This document shows positions 13,101 to 24,859 of a stretch of DNA of 64,000 nucleotides, in pieces. Below the pieces are notes generated by a model. That model worked only from the letters and a program-made list of their open reading frames with translations, searched no databases and was not told the origin of the DNA. This DNA comes from Oryzias latipes (Eukaryota; Chordata; Actinopteri; Beloniformes; Adrianichthyidae). The position numbers were made by a program, and so were the translations under genes. Position 1 is the first letter of the stretch. Every line of letters starts with the position of its first letter. The stretch covers positions 5,350,001 through 5,414,000 of the forward strand of contig NC_019867.2 in assembly GCF_002234675.1 (NCBI RefSeq), read 5' to 3'.

Positions 13101-16100
13101 GGAATTAAGGGTGAAGTAGGTGAGACACAGGAGTGTGGTACAGATATTTTCTATTTTTTCACCCCCTTAAGCTCTGCACTATTTGCAAGGAGCCTTTGAG
13201 TGCTTTTAAAGTGATAGAATGCTCCTTAGGTGGACACTGGCGGTGAGAATTTAGGAAATTAGACAATCAGAGCGTAGTTTGTGTGTCATCATACTAGGGT
13301 CCTAGTGGGGCTTGTATGTCACCTGCACACCTTGGTCATAGAGTAGCCAGTACGCAGACATCACAAATGACTACAGTGTGGAGAAACGGCACCATATGAC
13401 AGCCACACACGTACTTCATAATTGCGTGCAACTTAACAACGTCACAACTTACAAATACTTCATGATACACTTATCAAACGCACAACAATGGTACAATTTG
13501 TGAATTTGTGAATCCATTTTTATGACATTCCTTAAAGTGGCCGTAAGAGCCTTGAGGGAATTGCAAGACACACCTGTAAGATGCAGCTGCCCCTCTCTAC
13601 AACCCTCCGCAGGCCTGGATGACCCGAAAACCCTCAGCACCTGTGAGAGTCAGTGGGTCCAGACTAATGCCACGTTCACACTACCCTCGGCGAGTACGTT
13701 CAAGCCCGCACTTCCAACAAAAAAAATCTACGGGAACCCGCGTTTCGGGTTTCCAATGGATAGCGTCCTTTTTAATTCACGGAAGCATTTTAAAAATTTA
13801 TCATGAAGGAGAAATAAAAATTGCGGTCTGTGCCTGGACGGAATTATATGACACCAAGTCTTTCATGTATTATAATAGAGCTGTGACAGAAAATACTGGA
13901 AAAAGATTCATGAGAGTTGCATCTCTTCCACATTTAGCACCAAACCTCTTCCATTTGCAGGTACATGTGCTAATATCATGTAGCCACAGTCCAGTGTAAA
14001 CACCAAATGCTAAAAGCGCATTCAAGAACCCGCGTTAAGCTTGAACGCATTACATGCTCAGTGTGTAGAAAGCATAAGGCTTAAACAAGTCCTGCAAGAC
14101 CTTGGCTTAAATAGCTTCATTGTTATCACATTTTATTGCTCTTTAATTGGCTGGCGCGGTCCAGAGATGCTAATTTCATTTCGCCTTGTGGTGAACTGGC
14201 AAGAAAAATCATTGAATCCTTGCAACACTCTATAGCTGTTTGTGAGGAAACAAAATCGTTGAAATAAAACGTTTAAAATAGCCTGAAGACACATTTTTGA
14301 ATCAACATTTTTAGAAGCTCACTTAATTAGTCTTTATTTTCCGAGATCACTACGCTGTGTGATTATATGACATGAATTTCATCACACGAGAAAACTTGAG
14401 CTCAGCCTTTCCCCTGAAGACTGTACGGTACAGGTTTGTTTCAATGCTGGTATTACAAATGTCATACAAGATAAAACCAGTTTTGCCTTTTCTTTTCTGA
14501 GTGTGTCTGGTATCCTGAAAGGAAGTCACATCCCACATTACGATAGTGCAAACAGATTTATGTCCCCGAAAACCCGGCCTATTAAAAAAAAAAGAAAGGT
14601 TGCCTATCCCTCAGGTATGCGACCTTGCAGGTTTCAAGCATATGTGCATGTCTTTTCTTGTTCTTGGTCTTGTCATCCCAGTAAACCGTGATCATTTTGG
14701 TCTCACTCCACACAGGAATTACCTGTTAAAGAACAAAACGCCTGCTCAAATCCTAGATAATGATAAAGGTCTATTTTTGACACTCCATTTGTTTAGAATG
14801 TTGATTAACGATGAATTCAGGTTTATTGTGTTTTATTTTAAGCTTACTTTAGGTACTTTGGAAGAGTGATATCCTAAATAAGGAACATGTATTATCCAAT
14901 AGGACTAAAGTTCTTTACAACAGTAGTGAGAGAATGAATGTGTGTGTATTTGAGTTGATGATTAACAGTCCTTTTACATTTTAGGTGACGCGACAGTCAC
15001 CATCGCCCACAGGAGAACGCCGAGGGAACGTCTCAAGGAGCTAACGAATCTGGCTGATATCATTGTTGCAGCCGCAGGTAATCAAAGCCAGGACAACCAG
15101 TAAGACAAGTACTCACTAAGTCCTGCACAGGACTCAACGAACAAAACTGTGCCAAAGGTTTCCCAGTAGTATCAGCTGTAAGACATTCGGCGTTGCTGAC
15201 GCATTCTCAGTTTGGAAAACGGACCAGAAATAACGATTGAGATTTGAAATATTAAAGCAAGTTAGCAGTTGCTACGTTTTGGATTTTCTTAACGCAGAGA
15301 TGAACCACTGAGAGTTTACGGTGCTACAGTATCGTCCCGCGTGGCGACACCTCATGCACCCCTATTGCTATGCATTCCAGTTCAACAGAATGTTACGGCT
15401 GGTATCACTTTTGCATCCCTAAAAACAAGGACACCATTGTTTTGTTTGAAAAGAGACTTTTTTTTTTTTAAATGTGCTCGAATGAATTTGATCAGATCTG
15501 TCCTGTTCTAGTAACTGGAGAAATGTTCATTTTAAAAACTGTCTCTGTTTTATTTTCTATATTATTTTTCGATACACTTACCTCACACACGACAATGGCA
15601 CGTTCCGTTTTCATGACGTTCCTTAATGTGGCCATATGAGCCTTAAGCAGACTGCAAAACACACTGCACTTCCCATAAGACACAGCTGATACTTTCTATA
15701 ACCCTTCACGGACCCCAAAAACCCTCAAGCTTTTTGTCGCAGGGCCACAAATCACACACCCATGCACACTTTAGAGTAACCATTTAACCCATGAAGCATG
15801 TTTTTTAATGGTGGAAGGAAGCCAGAGAAAACCCACACATGGACAGGGAGAACATGCAAACTCCACACAGAAATTTCCCCCATTGGTGTTCTGTGTCAGG
15901 TCCCCCAGCCAGGACTTGAACTGGGGGCCTGAACAGCCCCTCTCAGCCTTTGAGTGTCTGAAAGCGTTTTTTAATGCTGGCTTAGGTGCAGAGAAAATGA
16001 TGTGGTGTGCTTTTACAAGGCAGAAAGCGATTGTGAAAAGGGTTTACTAGTCTTTACTTGAAGAGATCTTAAAGGAATCAAAGCAGACGTTTCCGTGTTT

Positions 16101-17558
16101 TTACCTGTTCCTCCGCCGCAGATTTAATTTTCATCCGTTTTATGAAACAAAAGTGAGCTGAGGGAACTGGAATGTGAGACCATCCGTCAACGTGAAAGAC
16201 TCTTTTGTAACATAAAACCATCAGGAGTGTCAGGTTTGAATTTAACTGACATTTTGTGTTGTGAAAGGTAAATGATTTGATTTTTTTCTTTTGTTTTTTA
16301 TGGAGGTTCTGACACTCTTGTCAGTTTAAACTCGGCTCTTGCTGCTGTTGAACCTGTGCAGGCTGAGGGTTAGACTGATGTGAAACTGACAAGTGAGTGG
16401 GCTGTTAGCACAAGTCCTACTGAAGCCCTCCGGTATTTATGCTGTTATTGGAATCAGGGTCTGGTATTAAGAAATCTGCAATTCTACTGAAGTCCAATTC
16501 AGTTAAATTGCATGTTTAATGACATCTCACTTAAATCTGTAGTTACAGCAGCCTCTGAGATCCATCCAATCCAAATTTGTATTATTTTTGTTGATGCATC
16601 TTTCCTGCTACTTTTACCCCCAACAGGTCATGGCTGGCGGTATCCTTTACTAAAGCCGGTTCTGCTCCACCTTGTGTGTCAGAAGATCCTGAAATGTTAT
16701 AACAGAAAAAAATGTCCAACACAAGAGACCTTCAGCTCCTATCTATGTGCTCAGCTGTTGGACAGGACAAGTAAAAAAAAAAAAAAAAAAGTCTGCATAT
16801 GTTATGTTTCCGTTTGCTTACAATTCACAGGTGATCCGTTAGAATTATTGCTCTGTGCATATCATTATATTGACATAGGGATTTATCGTGGACTAGATTT
16901 TGCACACTGGAAGAGTAGAAAGATGTGGTGACATAAGATATGGACAAAGTGAACACCTTTTAACCTTACATTGAAATTGGCACTTTACAAGTACCCTGAA
17001 TCTGAATAAGAGAATGTTTGTTTCAGTCCAAAGAAAGATTATCATATTTAAGTTTTAATAATTTCACACATTTTAATAAATAAAACCCTTTTACTGAGCT
17101 CTGGATTTGTCTGATTTTCTTTGGTGAAACACACGAACATAGAATAAAACCTTATATATTGATATTAGTCTTTTCTGCTGTCATTTCTGTGGTTTCAGGG
17201 GTTCCTGGACTGATCACCGCTGATATGGTGAAAGAGGGGGCAGCTGTTATTGACGTAGGCATAAACCGCATCCAGGATCCAAAAACGGGGAAAGTCCGGC
17301 TCATCGGCGACGTTGACTTTGAAGGTGAAGGGGGGAAAAAAACAATAAAAAATTCCCATTTCTTCATGAGATGAAGCTCTGATTAAATGTTTAATTCTTC
17401 TGTAAACCAAAACTGTGACTAATCTCCAATGACTTCCTTCAGGAGTAAAGGAGAAGGCAGGTTTCATCACACCGGTTCCTGGAGGCGTGGGGCCAATGAC
17501 TGTGGCCATGCTGATGAAGAATACTGTGATCGCAGCCAGAAATGCACTAATGCATTAA
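7194..17558 (+). CDS. mthfd2l: Mitochondrial bifunctional methylenetetrahydrofolate dehydrogenase/cyclohydrolase 2-like
   Basis: Eight exons splice in phase: 7194-7336, 8062-8246, 8357-8479, 9039-9191, 10243-10350, 14985-15077, 17199-17324 and 17443-17558 (TAA). They give 348 residues, close to human MTHFD2L (347). The enzyme oxidises 5,10-methylene-THF and then hydrolyses the product to 10-formyl-THF in the mitochondrial matrix. The first 47 residues are rich in Arg, Ser and Ala and lack acidic residues until the end, fitting an import signal. YVRNK (Y98, K102) holds the active-site Tyr and Lys. VQLPLP, the dinucleotide-binding GRSKNVGMP (214-222) and PGGVGPMT (323-330) are intact. The ATG chosen is in frame with the presequence and just after the GC-rich promoter. 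MTHFD2 is the alternative, but the epgn-ereg-areg neighbours match the MTHFD2L locus. Intron 5 (4.6 kb) carries several repeats. Confidence 0.96.
12838..13080 (-). mobile_element. L2-like LINE 3' fragment
   Basis: Read on the minus strand it matches the end of the L2-like copy at 21190-21901: the CCAAACTCTGGAATTC-type block, the TAGACTC-ACCAACATTC-type block and a tail ending in ATTATTATT. It is therefore an old piece of the same LINE family in the opposite direction, inside mthfd2l intron 5. No open frame survives. Confidence 0.75.
13440..13670 (+). repeat. Repeat pair member 1 (with 15573-15740)
   Basis: Blocks such as TGACATTCCTTAAAGTGGCC, GAGCCTTGAGGGAATTGCA and ACCCTCCGCAGGCCTGGATG recur in diverged form at 15573-15740 in the same order and direction. 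Both copies lie in mthfd2l introns. No terminal repeats or frame were found, and the family is unknown. Confidence 0.6.
13671..14049 (+). mobile_element. Small dispersed element, copy 1 (inverted copy at 49985-50443)
   Basis: Internal blocks GAAGGAGAAATAAAAATTGC, GACACCAAGTCTTTCATG and TAATAGAGCTGTGA are found reverse-complemented at 50000-50240. The ends carry GTTCAAG / CTTGAAC sequence. No transposase is present, so it looks like a non-autonomous element. This copy is in mthfd2l intron 5. Confidence 0.62.
15573..15740 (+). repeat. Repeat pair member 2 (with 13440-13670)
   Basis: It is a diverged direct copy of 13440-13670: ATGACGTTCCTTAATGTGGC, GAGCCTTAAGCAGACTGCA, then ACCCTTCACGGACCCCAAAA. 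It lies in mthfd2l intron 6. Confidence 0.58.
15795..15950. repeat. Fragment of a dispersed fish repeat (GGAGAACATGCAAACTCC type)
   Basis: The blocks AGAAAACCCACACATGGACA, GGGAGAACATGCAAACTCCA and CAGGACTTGAACTGGGGGCC are familiar as a very common fish repeat. The 5480-5612 fragment may be another part of the same repeat. The class is not assigned. Confidence 0.45.
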
Positions 17559-18121
17559 AGTTATCACACTGCTATTTATTTAAATGAACATTAATGCAAA
17601 TGTTTACTTAAAACACTCATATATTCAGACATCTGTATATGTTTGTACATGCTCCTTTTTCAACTCCAACTTCATATTCTCTGGGGAATTACCCTGATAT
17701 AAATATTATGTTTATAAGATTATTTATTTAAGTTAATTATTATAGTTATTTCAGATTTTAATATTTGAATTTTTTTCTACTGAAGCCAGTTTGGTTTATT
17801 TGAAGTGTTCTTCTGAGATAAAAAATACTAAATACTAAATTAAATACTTGTGCAATGAAATGCTTTGTGCTTACGTTATTTTTTACTAAACAATTCATTC
17901 AACAGCAAAAATCTCCAGATCAGTTACTGAATTTTCGACAATTAAAAAGAAATAGTAAAAAAAAAAATTTATTAATAAATAAGATTCCTCATTTAGCAGG
18001 GAATTTACAATTCTATGACACTGCAAAGTGTTTTTTATTTGAATGTTTAATAGTTGGTTATTAAATGTGATTTGAAATGCATTTGCAATTGGGCGTGTAA
18101 ATGCATTTTCTCAAATAACTA

Positions 18122-19735
18122 CAGTACAGACCAAAAGTTTGGACACCTCATTCAAAGAGTTTTCTTTATATTCATGACTATGAAAATTGTAGATTCACAC
18201 TGAAGGCATCAAGGCTGTGAATTAACACGTGTGGAATTATATACATAACAAAATGTGAAACAAATGAAAATGTCATATTGTAGGTTCTTCATAGTAGCCA
18301 CCTTTTGCTGTGGTTTCTGTTTTGCACACTCTTGGCATTCATTCTATTGATGAGCTTCTAGAGGTAGTCACCTGAAATGGTCTTCCAACAGTCTTGAAGG
18401 AGTTTCCAGAGAAGCTTAGCACTTGTTGGCCCTTTTGCATTCACTCTGCGGTCCAGCTCACCCCAAACCATCTCCATTGGGTTCAGGTCCGGTGACTGTG
18501 GAGGCCAGGTCATCTGGCTCAGCCCCCCCATCACTCTCCTTCTTGGTCAAATAGCCCTTACACAGTCTGGAGGTGTGTTTGGGGTCATTGTCCTGTTGAA
18601 AAATAAATGATGGTCCAGCTAAACGCAAACCGGATGGAATAGCATATCGCTGCTAGATGCTGTGGTAGCCATGCTGGTTCAGTATGCCTTCAATTTTGAA
18701 TAAATCCCCAGCAGTGTCACCAGCAAAGCACCCCCACACCATCACACCTCCTCCTCCATGCTTCACGGTGGGAACCAGGCATGTAGAGTCCATCTGTTCA
18801 CCTTTCTGCGTGGCACAAAGACACGGTGGTTGGAGCCAAAAATCTCAAATTTGGACTTATCAGACCAAAGCACAGACTTCCACTGGTCTGATGTCCATTC
18901 CTTGTGTTCTTTAGCCCAAACAAGTCTCTTCTGATTTTTGCCTTTCTTTAGCAGTGGTTTCCTAGTAGATTTCCTACCATGAAGGCCTGATTCACACAGT
19001 CTTCTTTTGACAGTTGTAGAGATGTGTCTGCTGCTAGAACTCTGTGTGCCATTGACCTGCTCTCTACTCTGAGCTGCTGTTAACCTGCCATTTCTGAGGC
19101 TGGTGACTCGGAGGAACTTATCCTCCACAGCAGGTGACTCTTGGTCTTCCTTTCCTGGGGCGGTCTGCATGTGAGCCAGTTTCTTTGTAGCACTTGATGG
19201 TTTTTGTGACTTCACTTGGGGACACTTTCAAAGTTTTCCCAATTTTTCAGACTCACTGACCTTCATTTTTTAAAGTAATGATGGCCACTCGTTTTTCTGT
19301 ACTTAGCTGCTTTCTTCTTGCCATAATACAAATCCTAACAGTCTATTCAGTAGGACTATCAGCTGTGTGTCCACCTGACTTCTGCACAACACAACTGATG
19401 GTCCCAACCCCATTTATAAGGCAAGAAATCACACTTATTAAACCTGACAGGACACACCTGTGAAGTGAAAAAACATTTCAGGTGACTACTTCTTGAAGCT
19501 CATCAAGAGAATCCCAAGAGTCTGCAAAGCAGTAATCAAAGCAAAAGGTGGCTACTATGAAGAACCTACAATATGAAATATTTCCAGTTGTTTCACACTT
19601 TTTTTTCATGTATTTAATGTCACATGTGTTAATTCAGTCTTGATGCCTTCAGTGTGAATGTACAATTTTCATAGTCATGAAAATAAAGAAAACTCTTTGA
19701 ATGAGTAGGTGTGTCCAAACATTTGGTCTGTACTG
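18122..19735 (-). mobile_element. Tc1-like DNA transposon, decayed
   Basis: It starts TA|CAGTACAGACC and ends GGTCTGTACTG|TA, with TA target copies at 18120-18121 and 19736-19737. The terminal inverted repeats are long (about 180 bases; both ends contain TTCATAGTCATGAA-type sequence). The minus strand encodes transposase pieces, for example WSDKSKFEIFGSN (about 18830-18870) around the first catalytic Asp. The longest surviving frame is about 150 residues (18763-19215). The C-terminal half is broken into other frames, so the copy is dead. At about 1.6 kb it is the normal length for the group. Confidence 0.88.
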
Positions 19736-19789
19736 TATTTGTTTTCACAATTCACAGAGAAAACCATCACGTCATCCCTTATGGTGGCA

Positions 19790-20147
19790 GTCTAACCAAT
19801 CTGCATATCTCCTATAGCATTGGATTCATCCAGCCATACAGTTTGGAGCCAAATGTCCCCTCGGAGACCTCCATGGATCTATTTGTCCACAAGTGGATGT
19901 ATCAGAATAGATTGGAGCAGGGAGCTAATGGCTTGTCGTTGTCGACTCCCCGTCACACCTAGAAGCATTTTCTAACGGCCTTTTTTCATCTACTTCTGAT
20001 TCACCACAATTTTAATAAAGAAACACTCAGAAATGCAATTCTAGGCTCAATTTTCCTAAAGTATGTTCTCCACCAGCAGAAAAATTCCACAAAAACATGT
20101 TGAAAACACCAAAGTCACCAACCACTTTCATCTGAGTGGCTCTTTAA
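19790..20147 (+). mobile_element. TTAAAG-CCCACT family, 3' part, copy 2
   Basis: Shared blocks are GATGTATCAGAATAGATTGG, AGCAGGGAGCTAATGGCTTG, AAACACTCAGAAATGCAATT and CCACCAGCAGAAAAATTCCA. It ends near CATCTGAGTGGCTCTTTAAA. The 5' half is missing or unrecognisable. It lies immediately beyond the right end of the 18-19.7 kb Tc1-like element. Confidence 0.65.
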
Positions 20148-21189
20148 AAAGTCCAGGCTTAAAATAAACCACAGCACGTGCACACACAACAAAACACAAT
20201 TCCTCCAACAAACAATTGAAATTCAATTCTTAAATAACACAGCTTTGTACTAGTTCCTTATATTTAACTTATACATTTCACTGAGTTATTCCTGTGAATT
20301 ATTATTTTTAGCTATTTTATTTCACAGGCTGACTTAAAATGAAGGTTTTTATGAATAAAGTCAAACATCTTTAATCCCCTCCTACTAAATACGCACACAG
20401 TTGAAGCTCAGTCATCTGGTGAAAAAATAGACAGATATGAAAAGGTCATTTTGGTTTCCAGACTATTCACACCCAGTTCACACCTACTGTAACATCAGAA
20501 AATCACTGCTAAATAAACATTTCTGGAACATTCTCTTCTTCCTGTGCGTTAAAGGTGCTTATTTCTGATCAATCAAAATATTTTGTAAAGAATGAGTCCA
20601 CGTCCTCCCATCAACAGTCAAGTTAAATTCTTCAAATGCTTAAAATCTCTGGAAGCTTAAGGTCGGAATCTGAAACAACTTGAAGGACTTTTGTGAGTTG
20701 CTTTGGTTCAGTGGCATTTCAGTCTCTCATCTGCATTTTTGTAACATTCTTGCAGTTTCACGCCTGGTTTCTGCTAAGTAAAACACATTCTAAAGAATTC
20801 CTCAGCCTTTTCACATCTTCATTTTCATTTTTTTTTGCATGTCCTCTTTTTGGTACACAAGTCTTGTCAGGATTTCCTCGTTTTGCTTTATCTAATCCTT
20901 TAGTTTAATTTAAACATTTATAAATGATGTTTTTGTGCGTTTGTGTGCAGTGACAGACAGGACTATTGCATTTAAAATGTTGTTAGAATAATCGTGTCTT
21001 AGAGGTCAACAGCAGTAAACACGTTTTCCAACAACACCGCTAGACCGATTTGGCAATAACAGATGAAAAAAATGTTTTTTCTAGGAAGTAAATAAAACTG
21101 GTTCACCTTAAACCTTCTCAAACTCAATAGTGATAATATCGAGCTACTTCTCGTCTGTTCAAAGCCACAAGTGTTACTCTTTCCATCGA

Positions 21190-21901
21190 CTCGTCTTCTG
21201 TCTCCCTTTAGGTGAAGAGCCTGGGTGTCATCCTAGATAGCTTCTTATCTTTTCAGTCCCACATCAATAATATTGCTCTGTCTGCCCATTTCCATCTATG
21301 TAACATTAATCGTCTACGCCCCTCCCTCACTGTCCCCTCTCCATCTATCCTGGTTCACAGTCTGGTCACTTCCCGTTTTAGATTACTGCAATTCCCTCCA
21401 CTTTGGTCTCCCTCAAAAAACCCTCAATAAGCTCCAAGTGGTCCAGAACTCAGCTGCCCGCATCATCTCCAGAACCCCTCCTTCAGTTATATCACCCCAG
21501 TTCTCCACCAGCTGCACTGGCTTCCCATAACCTCCATAATCCAATTCAAACTCCTCCTGTTCACCTTTAAGGCCCTCCATAACCTGGCCCCTCCTTATCT
21601 CTCCGACCTCATCCAAATCAAAACCCCCTCTTGTTCACTTCGGTCCTCCTCCTCTGTTCAGCTCTCTGTTCCTCCACCCAAACTCTGGAATTCTCTCTCT
21701 CCTGATCTCCGTAACATAGACTCTCTACCAACTTTCAAATCTAAACTGACAACTCATTTGTTTATTTCTGCCTTCCCATCCTGATTCACTTTTGATTTTT
21801 TGTCTTTTTATATTTATCGTGCTTTTAATGTTTATTTTAACCTTTCATTTGTAAAGTGTCCTTGGGTTTCATGAAAGGCGTTTTAAATAAAATGCATTAG
21901 C
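21190..21901 (+). mobile_element. L2-like LINE, 3' end of the reverse transcriptase ORF and tail
   Basis: The translated pieces [49 protein letters not shown] and KLWNSLSPDLRN are typical of the C-terminal end of L2/CR1 reverse transcriptases. The pieces lie in more than one frame. The end has GTAAAGTGTCCTTGGGTTTC followed by an ATAAAATGCATTA tail. This is a 5'-truncated, dead copy of ordinary LINE type. Flanking target copies were not found. Confidence 0.85.
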
Positions 21902-22436
21902 ATAACCATTCTATAGCACCAGGACCTGATATGTGAAAAGTGATCATCTAAAAGTTTGTCTTAACTCACATCAGAGTAAAAGGTGGCAGCTGTGATGTCA
22001 GGGGAAGGAACTTTAGTTGCAAACTGATGTCTGTCTCCAGGTTGACTGCAGGAAACTGGCAAAACAATTCCCAGGAATACTGGGGTGTCAGATGCCAGAC
22101 TGCACAGGCCTTGGCTAGCATGATGAGATGTATGATATGCAGAAGAAAAACTGCATGTTTGGAGGGCTTGAATGGGGGGAAAAAAATGACAAATTCATTT
22201 TCAAAGAAACTATGCAGAATGTTTTCGTTTTTCTAGGTTGTGTCTAAATGAACCCCAAGAGTGCTGGAATTTTTTCTTTTTTTTTTTAACAAACCTAGAG
22301 AGAAATCTTCTGCAAGTGTCAATAAATAAGCAGAACACAAAGGGTTTAGTCGTTAACTGTGGTGGGGGGGAATAATAGTTTGAATTGTTTTTATCCACAC
22401 CTTGCCTCTTATGTACATGATATTTAAAATTGTGTT

Positions 22437-22625
22437 TTAAAGCTCCTTCTCCAATTTTTTTGATCTGTCATAAAAGTGTTCCCAGTGGTCTTTAAATATG
22501 ATTATGCTCTTTATAGCTGATTTTTTTTTTAAAACTGTTGTTTTCTAGGACATGGTTTTTGCAGAGGGGCAGTGGTTTATTAGAAATTCAACTCTGAGTT
22601 GTGGTTCATTTTAAGCCTAATTTCC
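22437..22625 (+). mobile_element. TTAAAG-CCCACT family, 5' fragment, copy 3
   Basis: AGTGTTCCCAGTGGTCTTTA, TATGATTATGCTCTTTATAG and TTCTAGGACATGGTTTTTGC match the 5' part of the copies at 27228 and, inverted, at 31300-31450. It stops just before the Tc1-like element starting near 22631. Confidence 0.6.
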
Positions 22626-22630
22626 TTAAA

Positions 22631-23808
22631 ACGCCATATTACCAAAAGTATTGGCTCACCTGCCTTGTCTCACATATGACTTGAAGTGTCATCCCATTCC
22701 TAACCCATAGAGTTCAATATGATGTTGGTCCACCTTTTGCAGCTCTTGCAGCTTCAACTCTTCTGGTAAGGCTGTCCACAATGTTGAGGAGTGTGTTTAA
22801 GGAATTTTTGACCATTCTTCCAAAAGCGCATTGGTGAGGTCACAGACTGAAAGCCTGGCTCTCAGTCTCCACTCTAATTCATCTTAAAGGTGTTCTACCG
22901 GGTTCAGGTCTGGACTCTGTGCAGGCCAGTCAAGTTCCTCCATACCAGACTGTTATCCATGTCTTCATGGACCTTGCTTTGTGCACTGGTGCACAGTCAT
23001 GTTGGAGGAGGAAGAGGCTCCAAACTGTTCCCACAAGGCTGGGAGCATGGAACTGTCCAAAATGCTTTGGTATCCTGAAGCGTTCAGAGTTCCTTTCACT
23101 GGAACTAAGAGGCCAAGTTCCAAGTCCTGAAAAACAAGCCCACACCATGATTCTTCCTCCACCAAATTTCACACTCTGCACAATGCAGCCTGAAATGTAC
23201 CGTTCTCCTGGAAACCTCCAATTCCAGACTCATCCATTAGATTGCCAGATGGAAAAGTGAGATTCATCACTCCAGACAGCGTATCTCCAATGCTCTAGAG
23301 CCCATTGTTGGGGTGCTTTACACCACTGCATCCGACACCTTTTGATTGCCTTTGATGTGTGGCTTGGATGCAGCTGCTCAGCCATGGAAACCCATTCCAT
23401 GAAGCTCTCTGCGTCCTGGACTTGGGCTAATCTGAAGGTCACATGAAGTTTGGAGTTCTGTAGCAACTGACTGCAAAAAGTCGGTGACCTCTTTACACTT
23501 CAGCCTCCACTGACCCTTCTCCATTAGTTCATGTGGTCTACCACATGTGGCTCAGTTCCTGTTGTTCCTGAACTCTTCCATTTTGTTCTGATGGAGCTGA
23601 CAGTTGACTGTGGGATATTTAGGAGCTTGTTACACAGGTGGCATCCTGTGACAGTTCCACACTGGAATTCACTGAGATCCTGAGAGCGGCCGATTCTTTC
23701 TCAAATGGTTGTAACAGTCTGCATGCCTGAGTGCTTCATTTTATGCACCTGTGGCCAGGAAACCTGATTCTGATCATTTGGACGGGTGAGCTAGTATTTT
23801 AGGAAGAA
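22631..23808 (-). mobile_element. Second Tc1/mariner-like DNA transposon, decayed
   Basis: The ends ATTACCAAAAGTATTGGCTCAC and GGGTGAGCTAGTATTTTAGG are short, imperfect inverted repeats. The minus strand holds transposase pieces, including RYAVWSDESHFSIWQSNG (about 23230-23290) and VKFGGGRIMVWACFSGLG (about 23115-23175), in separate frames. The length is about 1.2 kb. The family differs from the one at 18122. It is non-functional. Confidence 0.8.
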
Positions 23809-24798
23809 AACTTTTTTTTTTTAAAAAGCACCAACCCTGACAAAAAATTGTATTTCCATGGCATTGTTTCAGTAAATTTGTGAGCTTATTTGGAATAAGA
23901 TCAAACTACTGCCGTGCACAAAAATGCAGAAACTTGTCTAATTATGAACATCCATTGACAGAACAACACCCGGAAACATTTAGGTCAAAGTCACAGACAG
24001 CCTGAGGAAACACTCAACTGTCCCTGAATCCAGTTTTACAAACTTCCGTTGCTCCTCCTTTAACGCCGCTCATTGATTCCCTCTGTTATGGAAAGAGACG
24101 TTTTTCTGTTTTCCACAACAAAGAGGAATGAAAACACTAGACGTGAAATGAAGTGGAATGATAAAGCTTCTACTGGTGCTACAATTGAGGAGGGATTTTT
24201 CCTCCGTCTCAAGTGACAAAGACAGCATTTTCTGTGAACTTAGTGAATGTGGTTCTTTATTCTAATCTATCCGATTGGAAGATTTCTCAAAGGTTTCTCA
24301 AGTTTTTATGGCATTTGGACCCTGAAAAGAAAAAAAAAGACAGCAAATGTTCACGACAATAGACTGTTTTTTTTAGCTTATCCCTAAATAAGACGTAGTG
24401 TTTTTTCATGTAAGGCTGCCAACATATTGTTTATTAACCCATTTCAAGTGGCTTCACTTTATATAAGTTTATGTTTTTATGTGTTTGTTAAACAGCCAAA
24501 GAAAGTCTAGGAGAGAGAAAAAAATTGTATCAACTCAGAGGAAGTTATACTTTCACAACACCTATGGGTTAAGCAACCTGTGCATGCCAAGAATGCATAC
24601 TTGGAACTCAACCTTCAGCCTGCGTGGGCTATTCTGAAGAAGCCGCCTTTCAGATGTGAACACACCTCCACCTCTCTACTGGCTCCAGCCAGTAGAGCTC
24701 TTCTGCTTATGAAAAGAGAAGATGATGGGGTTGTTTTTTGTTCAGGAAGACGTTCGGGTCGATGATTGGCTGGAACGGCTGCATTGTTTGGACGACAA

Positions 24799-24805
24799 TA
24801 TAAAG
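24799..24805 (+). promoter_or_regulatory. epgn TATA box
   Basis: TATAAAG lies 55 bases before the epgn ATG, leaving room for transcription to start about 25-30 bases later and for a short 5'UTR. Confidence 0.6.
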
Positions 24806-24859
24806 CTCCTCGGAAGCGTGAGCAGGAAAACGTCCTGAACGGAAGCATCAGAAAACAAA

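Larger units (their letters stand above)
17559..24859. other. Repeat-rich spacer between mthfd2l and epgn
   Basis: It holds the mthfd2l 3'UTR, two Tc1-like elements (18122-19735, 22631-23808), pieces of the TTAAAG family and an L2-like LINE piece. It ends with the epgn promoter (about 24780-24859). The short frames seen here fall in transposons or in non-conserved sequence. No host gene is recognised. Confidence 0.75.

Noticed and set aside
16512-16931. Open frame of 139 residues in mthfd2l intron 6
   Set aside because: It includes a poly-A tract read as Lys and shows no domain. No splice sites tie it to the gene.
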